Source of the DNA: Entrophospora sp. SA101
Lineage: Eukaryota > Glomeromycota > Glomeromycetes > Entrophosporales > Entrophosporaceae
DNA length: 15,387 nucleotides
Reading direction: 5' to 3'
Assembly (NCBI GenBank): GCA_958430865.1
Contig: CAUDNR010002002.1
Span: 73,799 to 89,185 of the forward strand
Shown one piece after another: positions 1 through 7,619 of the stretch. Position 1 is the stretch's first letter. Every line of letters begins with the position of its first letter. A program made the position numbers and the translations under genes. The notes beneath the pieces are model-generated. The model saw nothing but the letters and a program-made list of their open reading frames with translations. It was not told where the DNA came from and did not search any database.

Positions 1-2
1 AT

Positions 3-197
3 TTGGGTCATTATATTTCTGCTGAAGGAATTGCTGTTGACACAAGAAAAACAGCGGCTATTAAAGATTGGCCAGCAACTACAAATGTTTCAGAAGTTAG
101 ATCATTCTTGGGACTTGCCAACTATTGTCGCAAGTTTGTTAAAAATTTTTCCAGTATTGCATCACCTCTTACTTCACTACTTCCCTATAAAAAATAA
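3..197 (+). pseudogene. Ty3/gypsy retrotransposon pol fragment (end of reverse transcriptase)
   Basis: The reading frame is open from the window edge and shows the landmarks that follow the catalytic palm of Ty3/gypsy reverse transcriptases. These are LGHYIS..GI, then D.RK..AI..WP, then [18 protein letters not shown] and IA.PLTSLL. This stretch is normally the thumb/connection before the RNase H domain. The frame stops right after LLPYKK, where family members go on into RNase H, and no RNase H or integrase sequence follows. The 5' part, with the catalytic YxDD, would lie outside the window. The break coincides with the start of the TACGGAAT-rich block at about 200, so the fragment was probably truncated by whatever created that block. 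The first codon in frame is TTG (Leu inside the protein), not a real start. Confidence 0.85.
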
Positions 198-300
198 CAT
201 ACGGAATTTCCGTACGTAAAGTACGTTCTAAAAAAATAAATACGGAATTAACGTATTTATTATACGGTTTGAAAAGTTTGCACTTTTTAAAATTTAACAC
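198..300. repeat. Outer left block rich in TACGGAAT and GTAC
   Basis: The block is non-coding. It holds a perfect palindrome at 200-214 (TACGGAA, one base, TTCCGTA), then GTACGTAAAGTACGT, then two further TACGG words. The same words, mostly in the reverse orientation (TTCCGTA), fill 6690-6830 on the far side of the cargo region. I infer that this is the left outer end of a large element. I could not define a clean terminal inverted repeat or a target-site duplication. Confidence 0.5.
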
Positions 301-646
301 AAGGGTACGTTTTTGTTTCAGCATAAAACATACGGAATTTATGACATACTGAAAGGGTACGTTTTTGTTTCAGCATAAAACATACAGAATTTATGACATA
401 CTGAAAGGGTACATTTTTGTTTCCGCATAAAACATATGGAATGTGTGACATACTGAAAGGGTACGTTTTTGTTTCCGCATAAAACATACGGAATTTATGA
501 CATACTGAAAGGGTACGTTTTTGTTTCAGCATAAAACATATGGAATTTATGGCATACTGAAAGGGTACGTTTTTGCATAAAACATACAGAATTTATGACA
601 TACTGAAAGGGTACGTTTTTGTTTCAGCATAAAACATACGGAATAG
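301..646. repeat. 52-bp tandem array, about 6.6 copies
   Basis: The word AAGGGTAC starts at 301, 353, 405, 457, 509, 561 and 607, so the period is 52 bases except for the last full interval, which has lost TTTCAG (46 bases). Each unit reads, in part, AACATACGGAATTTATGACA, then TACTGAAAGGGTACG, then a T-run and CAGCATAA. Copies differ at only a few bases. Because 52 is not a multiple of three, the open frame seen on the minus strand here is a by-product of the repeat. Read on the other strand, the unit shares two 12-base blocks with the 55-bp array at 6120-6645. Confidence 0.92.
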
Positions 647-1104
647 GTACAGTCCATTTTGATTGCATATAAAACATATGTAATGAATGTGAGTGAGTGA
701 TACGTTTTTAATTTCATGTATATAAAGATAAATATATGGACACTTGCAGATCATTGGAAACAATTGAATAAAGAAATATGAAAAAAAAAATAAAAATTTA
801 TTATTATTATCCTAACTACATTCACTGATCACTGTTTCAATCCCAGCAAAGGCTTAACAAACAGGATATCTAACTATTTGATTTTATTAATTATTATGGT
901 CAATCATTACCTATTACACATTATATAAATATTATGATTTCTACATGCTCTCATACTTTTGTACATAACTATCCTAACAATCCCACTATTGAAGCAACTT
1001 TAATTTCCAACTTAAAGAAATACAAAATAACATATACTATTTTATCTCTTGGATATTATCCAGAAAATCCAATATTTACTCATTCAATAACAATTAATTT
1101 AATA
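647..1104. other. AT-rich spacer with one unexplained open frame
   Basis: I see no recognisable gene here. A plus-strand frame is open from 874 to 1125 (first ATG at 934). Its composition is less repetitive than its surroundings, with segments such as CSHTFVHNYPNN and LSLGYYPENP, but it matches nothing I know and runs into the first 340-bp repeat. It may be a decayed exon or chance. A poly-A tract lies at 780-790. The last ~40 bases resemble the end of the 340-bp unit, so the array has a partial extra copy here. Confidence 0.4.
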
Positions 1105-2460
1105 ATCTTCACCAAATTCAATTAATTGGAATAAAATCCTTTGTGATCTTACTTCTTAATATATATATTATGCTTATACATGATTATCATTCATTAATGT
1201 ATAAAAAAATTGTCTTGATCTTTTGCAATCCAAAAATTTAAAATTAAAAAATTCATAATTCCACCAATTTTTGTAGGAATTTTACAATCTTAGATTCATT
1301 CGAAAGCCAAGGTTCCATAATTCGTCATACTAAAAACATATGTTGTTAATATGTAAACTTCAAAGATCGTTAACAATTTAAAACATCAATAATCTACACC
1401 TAAATTACTCATATAATCAATTAATTAATCATTATTATTTGATTTTAATCTTCACCAAAATTCAATTGATTGGATAAAATTTTTTGTAATCTTACCTTCT
1501 TAATCTATATATTATGCTTATACATGATTATCATTTATTGATGTATAAAAAAATTGTCTTGAGATCTAAATCTTTTGCAATCCAAAAATTTAAAAATTAA
1601 AAATTTGTAATTCTGCCAATTCTTGTAGGAATTTTACAATCTTAAATTCATTTGAAAGCCAAAGTTTGATAATTTGTCATACTAAAAAATCGTATATTGT
1701 TAATATATAGACTTTAAAGATCGACAACAATTTAAAATCTCAACAATCTATGCCTAAATTACATGTATAATCAATTAATCATTATTATCTTCACCAAAAT
1801 TCAATTGATTGAAATAAAATCTTTTGTAATCTTACCTTCTTAATCTATATATTATGTTTATATGATTATCATTCATTGATGTATAAAAAAATTGTCTTGG
1901 GTTCCTTTAAATCTTTTGCAATCCAAAAATTTAAAAATTTGTAATTCTACCAATTTTGAGGATATTTTGGCGATCTTAGATTCATTCGAAAGCTAATGTT
2001 CCATCATTTATTATACTAAAAAAATCGTATATTGTTAATATATAGACTTTAAAGATTGACAACAATTTAAAATCTCAACAATCTATGCCTAAATTACCCA
2101 TATAGTCAATTAATCATTATTATCTTCACAAAAATTCAATTGATTGAAATAAAATCTTTTGTAATCTTACCTTCTTAATCTATATATTATGCTTATACAT
2201 GATTATCATTCATTGATGTATAAAAAAATTGTCTTGGATTTTTTAATCTTTTGCATCCAAAAATTTGTAGTTCTGCCAATTTTTGGATTAAGTTAGTGAT
2301 CTTAGACTCATTCAAAAGCCAAAGTTCTATTATTCATCGTACCCACAAATCACATATTGTTATTATGCAGACTTTAAAAATCATCAATAATTTAAAACAT
2401 CAACCACTCATGTTAAAATTCCTTGATTTTTTAAATTTTGATTAATTAATAAAATATTGG
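1105..2460. repeat. Four tandem copies of a ~340-bp unit
   Basis: The word ATCTTCAC, followed by C/A, A-run and TTCAATT, starts at 1105, 1448, 1787 and 2122, giving periods of 343, 339 and 335. Each copy then carries a strongly kept segment: TTTTGTAATCTTACCTTCTT, TATATTATGCTTATACATGA, and TTGATGTATAAAAAAATTGT. The rest is more divergent. The fourth copy decays at about 2450-2475. No copy has a long open frame, and the short frame at 2251-2445 is a chance opening in the last copy. The array lies inside the proposed element and may be a satellite-like expansion of a non-coding stretch. Confidence 0.85.
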
Positions 2461-3540
2461 GCTGATTGAAATGAAAATAACACTTTATTAAGATAACCTT
2501 CTGCTCTGATTTATGTATATATGTGTTTGCTGAAATATTGTTATATATTCTTGTACTTCAGATTTGGCTCATATAACAAAAAATAATTATTTACTGATTT
2601 GTATTAAATACAACATTAAATATATTAATATTCATTTATTAATTTAATGAGTCCTTTAATTCATTAAATTATTGTTATTACCTTTAGCTTTCTTAGACAT
2701 AAATATATCCATCCATGAGGCTGGTCTTTATGGTGATGGTAATAGTTAATCCAAAGCTCACTATTCTAGTTGAATTAAAATCTTAGAAACAAAGCTTGTT
2801 AGTAATTTATTAAAGAATTATATTATTTACTAAGGAACTATAAGTTGTCTTGTTTCCATTATCCATGCCTCATTTGAATACACAAACCCAATGATGTAAT
2901 ATTATTTCTAAGAACCAAATGGTGATTTTTTCTTATTATTATTGAAATTACAAAATAATTTGTTGCAATATTATTAAGAATTGAAGGCATAGCTATCAAC
3001 AGGTAATCCTTTTCTGTTTTTTTAGTAAATAGCTAAAAATTCTACAAAGAGATCAAAGAATGTACAATTTACTAGTGATATGTGAAATGTCATCTGACTA
3101 ATAGATGGGATTAATTCAAAATTAAAAAAATTTATTCAAATTTATTCAAGTTAAAGAATTAAAATTTATTCAAAAAATTTAAAAAATTTGTTTGAATGAC
3201 TTTTAACATAATTCAAATACTAAAATTCACAACAAATAAAACAAATAATTTGAATAATCTTATTCAAATAAAAACTACAAAAAAAGCAAATTGATTAATG
3301 ATTATTTAAGCAATACAATAGTTTTATATATTCTTTTTGGAGATCAATTAGATTTTTTATAACAGGACCATTGACATTTTTGTTATGTTATATTACTATA
3401 GATCTGTGGGAAACTATTAAAAAATTAATTAATTCCCACCCTAAATGTGGCATTTGTCAAATTTGTATTAATCAGCTCCACCTATCATGAGATTGTTTTT
3501 TTGGATATATAAATGACAATTTTTTTTTTCATTGCAGTAT
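2461..3540. other. AT-rich non-coding DNA with a possible Cys-rich exon relic
   Basis: This stretch is mostly low-complexity (repeated TTATTCAAA words at 3110-3270). The only coding-like patch is a plus-strand frame at 3365-3490. It opens just after an AG preceded by T-rich sequence, as a splice acceptor would be, and ends with TGA. It contains HPKCGICQICINQLH, three cysteines in a CxxCxxC spacing, which could bind a metal. It is only about 41 codons and I cannot place it in a family. Confidence 0.3.
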
Positions 3541-3576
3541 TCAAAAAATTCAAAAATTCAAATTGTTCAATACACA

Positions 3577-3617
3577 GGTAAACTTGATAAATACTTGTCC
3601 GATTTATCGAGTTTACC
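3577..3617. repeat. Near-perfect hairpin with 16-bp arms
   Basis: The arms are GGTAAACTTGATAAAT (3577-3592) and ATTTATCGAGTTTACC (3602-3617). They pair at 15 of 16 positions plus one T:G, around a 9-base loop. The right arm and loop end read CCGATTTATCGAGTTTACC, which closely resembles CCGACTTATCGAGTTTGC at 7172-7189. The two sites may share an origin, for instance as a mobile-element terminus. An RNA stem-loop is possible if the region is transcribed. Confidence 0.7.
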
Positions 3618-4393
3618 GGTGTTATAATTAATGATCTACAGATTTTTGTGATCATGTTGTGGCTAAATTTATCTTTTCGTGACGCATCATTTTATTTTTA
3701 CAATAACGCGAGTCAAAAGTTTACCAAGGCACCATGATGTGAATCAAAAAAAATTATCACTATCATTCTTATTACTTACTATGTAAATTTTCTTTACATT
3801 GCTTTTTTATCAAAAAGTTATTTTTACATTGTTTTTTTAAAAATTATTAAGATGCAAATCAAAAGGCAAATCAAAAACAAATCAATAACTATCAAAATAC
3901 AAGTAAAAAAACTAATCATCATTATCATCATAACCATAATCATCATCATTATTACTATTATTATTATTACTACTATATACACAAGTTTTTAAATTTTTAC
4001 CAAGAAATTATCAAGTCATGAATAGACACAGTTAAAGAAAAAACTAATAACTACTTTAACAAGACACAAATCAAAGAAATTATTTTATCAAACATGAAAA
4101 TCAATTATTTTACCAAGATACAAGTCAAAAAAGAAACTAATATTATTATAAATCTTTTTTTACAATATCTTTATCAAAAAAAAAATTTTTTCAATAACCA
4201 TTTTATCAAACCAATTTAATAATATCATCATCATCATCATCATCATTATTATTATTATTAGTACACATTTTTACATTACTTTATCAAAAACTTATCAAGA
4301 TGTTAATCAAAAATTTTTATCAAAATTAATATTAATATTAATATCACAATTATCATTATTAGACAAATTTTAACAATAATAACAATAATAAAT
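3618..4393. other. Low-complexity leader region before the cargo gene
   Basis: No gene is visible. Loose repeats of ACAAGTCAAAAAA.AAACTAAT and TTTATCAAAAA words occur between 3830 and 4330. A TCA/TTA trinucleotide tract lies at about 3914-3970 and a cleaner one at 4224-4260 (TCA repeated, then TTA). Because it directly precedes the ATG at 4394, this stretch would hold the promoter and 5' leader of that gene, but no specific promoter element stands out. Confidence 0.4.
4224..4260. repeat. Trinucleotide microsatellite (ATC)n(ATT)n
   Basis: About seven ATC units run directly into about five ATT units. It lies about 135 bases upstream of the start codon at 4394 and is non-coding. Confidence 0.9.
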
Positions 4394-4959
4394 ATGGCCA
4401 CTAAATTACAACATCAATTATTATCAGCAAGAAATTCTTTAAAACAAAAAGAAAAGGAGTTAAATCTTGAAGTAATTTTTATATCATAACATTCTGTAAT
4501 AAATTTTTTATTGAAAACATTTAAAATAATTTTATTTTTTATTGTTTAAAGCAATTGAAAAATAATGAACAGTTTTGGATTAAAAATTATAGACCTGCCA
4601 ATCTCAATTATATAAAAGTAGCTGACATTTGTAAAAATTTAGAAATTATGAAAGGAGATTACAAAATATATCTGGTAATTATATGTTAAATATAATCTAT
4701 TTATTTAATATTATTAATTAATTTGATGTAATGATTATACAGATAGAGATTAAGGATATTATGAAATATTATAACACACCAATTAATGTGCCATTTAAAA
4801 ATCAAAATCCTGTATTAATTGGAAGAATTATTAATAGAGTATATATGTTTTTTACTATTATTTATTATTTATGTTACATGATTTTTTTAATCTTATTATT
4901 ATCTCTAGTTCAATGGTCGGAAACCTGGTGCTAAAGTAGATGCAATAATTGGCTATTGA
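4394..4959 (+). CDS. Unrecognised multi-exon gene, conserved 5' part (four exons)
   Basis: I do not recognise this family. Four exons join in frame with three introns, all phase 0 and all GT..AG: exons 4394-4471, 4552-4674, 4743-4838 and 4909-4959. The introns are 80, 68 and 70 bases. The spliced frame starts MATKLQHQLLSARNSLKQKE, a likely short helix. It continues through NYRPANLNYIKVADICKNL and PVLIGRIINR to FNGRKPGAKVDAIIGY, then stops at 4957 after 115 codons. Composition is ordinary for a globular, basic protein, unlike the Asn-rich surroundings, and regular phase-0 introns argue that this was a real gene. Coding-like exons continue after the stop in another frame (5059-5993), so the stop probably reflects a frameshift and the true protein may be longer. 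The ATG was chosen because it is the first one and is followed by an unbroken spliced frame. The gene lies between the two inverted arrays and is the best candidate for the element's own gene. No DNA-binding or catalytic motif is visible. Confidence 0.6.
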
Positions 4960-5058
4960 AAGAGTTAATAAAAAAAACATTCAGCATCAGAGTAAGCAAT
5001 TAAATATATTTTTATTATTTTAACTTTCCCACCCTAATAATTTTTTTTACAAATTAAG

Positions 5059-5993
5059 GGGATTATCAAAAATGAAAAAAACCTAACAAGACAAGTGGTA
5101 GTGGTAGTAGTGATAGTAATACTAGTGGTGGTAGTGATAGCAATCATACTAGTAGTAATAGCAGTAATAAAAACAAAGGTAAGATATAATTGAATGCTCA
5201 TAATGAATATAATAATTATTTTTAATTTGACATTAATTAATATTAATTTATACTGCTAGATGATAATATTGTTGATGATGATTATGATGATGATGGAAAT
5301 ATCAATGATAATAATATGGGTAATGTATTTATTTATTTTTATTTATTTGTAAATAATTATAATAATAAAGGTATTATAGTCAACAAATTTAAGGACACAA
5401 AAATTGAGTTGTGCAAAAATTTAAATTTTTGTGGTAATGTGAATTTGATTACACCAAGATTTGTTGATTCATTTTATTTATTATTTACATTAATTATATT
5501 CATTAGAACAAACAAATTAACATAAGAATATTATTTATTATATTTTCTTCATTAGCAAGTATTTGTTATGTTGATGATGACCAAGATCAAGATGATGTTA
5601 ATATTGATGATGATGGCAATGATCAAAATGATGTTGCTAGAAGTAATAAAAATAGTGTTTATTTTTATTTGCTTAGTTATATAATTTATATTTTAATAGA
5701 ATTTTAATTATATTATTAAATTTACATGGTATCTTTTTTTGTTTCAAATTAACAGATCAAATCAAAAATGGGAAAAGAAAAAAAAAGTACAAAAGAAGAT
5801 GGTGAAGATGTTGGCAAAAGAAGTAAGAAAAACAATGTTTGCTTATATAATTTATATTTTAATAGAAGATAATAAGTTTCAATTGTGCTTCTAATTTTAT
5901 TAAATTTACATGGTATTTTTTTTTTAAAAATTAACAGGTCAAGTCAAAAAAGGCAAAGGAAAGGAAAGCACAAGAAAATCAAAAAAAAATTAA
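5059..5993 (+). pseudogene. Downstream exons of the same gene: Ser-rich, Asp-rich and Lys-rich tail, frame broken
   Basis: Five further exon-like blocks are bounded by good splice signals: 5059-5178, 5260-5319, 5556-5642, 5756-5822 and 5938-5993. The joins from the first to the third are all phase 1 and stay in frame. They encode a Ser/Gly/Asn run (SGSGSSDSNTSGG), then an acidic run (DDNIVDDDYDDDG), then YVDDDQDQDDVNIDDDGND. The last two are Lys-rich and similar to each other (NQIKNGKRK and SQVKKGKGK). Three frame problems appear. The upstream exon meets TGA at 4957. The first block is out of frame across its seven-A run at 5074-5080. The fourth block shifts across its nine-A run near 5780-5789. 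An acidic then basic low-complexity tail often marks nuclear or nucleic-acid-associated proteins, but that is only an inference. The breaks could be decay, or assembly indels in homopolymers. Confidence 0.45.
5641..5955 (+). repeat. Tandemly duplicated exon-intron unit, ~180 bp apart
   Basis: The stretches beginning at 5641 and 5821 match in order. Both start with a donor AAGTAA, then TTATATAATTTATATTTTAA, then ATTAAATTTACATGGTAT. Both end with ATTAACAG followed by a Lys-rich exon beginning with TCAA.TCAAAAA. The unit therefore includes a donor site, an intron and an acceptor plus following exon. It looks like exon duplication within the gene, which lengthened its Lys-rich tail by one repeat. 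Confidence 0.75.
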
Positions 5994-6119
5994 TGTGATT
6001 TTTTTACAACTTTTAAATATGTATAATTTTTAATATAATTTTTTTTTCATTTAAATAATAATTATATCAATGTTGAATAAAAATAAAATCTTTTGAATAT
6101 GTAATTAATTATATGATTC

Positions 6120-6645
6120 TCAGCACACTTTTCAGTGATTAAAATACATTTTAAATATGCTAATTTCAGTAATTAAATTACATTTTAAATATGTAATTTC
6201 AGTATGGATTCAGCACTTTTTCAGTAATTAAAATACATTTTGAATACATAAATTCAGTATTGATTCAGCACCTTTTCAGTAATTAAAATATGTTTTGAAT
6301 ATGTAAATTCAGTATGGATTCAGCACCTTTTCAATAATTAAAATATGTTTTGAATATGTAAATTCAGCACCTTTTCGGTAATTAAAATACATTTTGAAAA
6401 TGTAAATTCAGTATGTATTCAGCACCTTTTCAGTAATTAAAATACGTTTTGAATATGTAAATTCAATATGGATTCATCACCTTTTCAGTAATTAAAATAT
6501 GTTTTGAATATGTAAATTCAGTATGGATTCAACACCTTTTCAGTAATTAAAATATGTTTTGAATACGTAAATTCAGTATGGATTCAGCACCTTTTCAGTA
6601 ATAAAATACGTTTTGAATACGTAATTTCAGTATGGATTCAGTAAC
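6120..6645. repeat. 55-bp tandem array, about nine copies
   Basis: The word TTCAGTAATTAAA (or a close variant) starts at 6220, 6275, 6330, 6374, 6429, 6484, 6539 and 6594, with degenerate starts at 6131 and 6165. The period is 55 bases except for one 44-base unit that lacks 11 bases. Each unit reads AGCACCTTTTCAGTA, then AATTAAAATACGTTTTGAAT, then AAATTCAGTATGGATTC. It shares ACCYTTTCAGTA and AAATTCMGTATG with the reverse strand of the 52-bp array at 301-646, with different spacers between the two blocks. Confidence 0.92.
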
Positions 6646-6880
6646 TAAAGTACAGTTACAAATAGATTTTTTAATGAATTTCAATTAGTAAATTTCCGTA
6701 TTGGTTCCGTACCATTACGTACTGGTTCCGTACCAATTCCGTACCAATTCAGCACCATTTCAGTACTGTTTCAGTACGGAAAAGTACGGAAAAGTGTCCA
6801 ATTCCGTACTTTTTGTACTATTTGAATTCCATATGTTTCATACTGTTTTATAACGTATATATTCAGTACCTTTTAGTCGT
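6646..6880. repeat. Outer right block rich in TTCCGTA and GTAC
   Basis: TTCCGTA or TTCCGTAC occurs repeatedly (about 6693, 6707, 6726, 6738, 6803), mixed with GTACGGAAAAGTACGGAAAA and TTCAGTAC words. This is the same vocabulary as 198-300 on the opposite strand, so the order outer block, array, interior, array, outer block is roughly mirror-symmetric. The block fades into a T-run near 6880, which I take as the approximate right end of the element. Confidence 0.55.
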
Positions 6881-7007
6881 TTTTTTTTTCATAGGGATAT
6901 AATCTATGGTTAAAAATAAATTTTATTTTTTCGTCCCGTGTAACAAAAACTAACAACCAATCAAAATTCGAAAACTTAGTCATGTGCGTAATATATCACG
7001 TGCAACT

Positions 7008-7189
7008 GACTTATCGCGACTAATTTAATTATACTCGGACTAGGTGACTGACCGACTTAGCTCTTATCGCGACTTTATATAGTTTGACCGACTTATCGAA
7101 TTTTTTTAAATAGTAAAAAAAAGGGGCGGAAAATTTTGGCCGAGTTAGGCCAAAACCGACTTATCGCGTGACCGACTTATCGAGTTTGC
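7008..7189. repeat. Cluster of CGACTTATCG motifs with a hairpin
   Basis: Variants of GACTTATCG occur at 7008-7020 (followed by CGAC), 7086-7100, 7155-7168 and 7171-7187, with a split version at 7051-7071. Between them, TTTTGGCC (7134-7141) and GGCCAAAA (7148-7155) form a perfect 8-bp hairpin with a 6-base loop that abuts the fourth motif. The local GC content is clearly higher than in the flanks. A related sequence sits in the hairpin at 3577-3617. The cluster lies 430 bases upstream of the transposase-like pseudogene, so it could be a terminal or subterminal region of that transposon, but no inverted partner is visible downstream of 9117. Confidence 0.6.
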
Positions 7190-7619
7190 ATGTGTAAATT
7201 CATTTCATTTCTATATTTTTCTTTTTTTGGAATTCAATTACCATTTTTGGAAATCATTTTGCTTTACAATTAGATTTTTGTTGACACTTTTGGTTATAAC
7301 AAATTTATATGGTTATAACTGCAATGAGCCATTGTCATTTTTGGATACTAAGCTATTTGGCATTTTGGGAATATAAACCATAACCAGCCACTGGCATTTT
7401 AAAATTCCCAAATATCTTTAACAATTGAAATTTTTATATAAGATTAATATTAATAATAACAGCTAAGATTATTTTTAAATTTCTATAAAATATTTTTTAT
7501 AAATAATGTGAATTTTTTCTTGTTTTTGAAATAAAAAATCATTGAATAAGTTTTCATATATAAATTCTATTTTAAAGATATCTTAATTTATTGAACCTTC
7601 AAAAAATTTTATTAAAAAC
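7190..7619. other. Non-coding DNA upstream of the transposase pseudogene
   Basis: No gene is visible. GGTTATAAC is repeated about 20 bases apart (near 7291 and 7311), and TGGCATTTT occurs twice (near 7358 and 7393). If the pseudogene was once expressed, its promoter would be here, but I see no specific element. Confidence 0.35.

Noticed and set aside
287..532. Minus-strand open frame of 81 codons with repeated KQKRT...SVCH... segments
   Set aside because: It is simply the 52-bp tandem repeat read through. The unit has no stop in these frames and is not a multiple of three, so the frame is a by-product of the repeat.
301..646. Regularly spaced repeats resembling a CRISPR array
   Set aside because: The whole 52-bp unit is repeated with no unique spacers, and the context is eukaryotic.
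825..850. TTTCAATCCC resembling a tRNA-type B box, hinting at a SINE
   Set aside because: The match is partial and there is no A box at the right distance upstream and no tRNA-like fold.
5316..5525. Plus-strand open frame of 69 codons
   Set aside because: It lies almost wholly in the intron between the exon blocks at 5260-5319 and 5556-5642, and its sequence is Asn/Phe/Tyr-rich as expected from AT-rich DNA.
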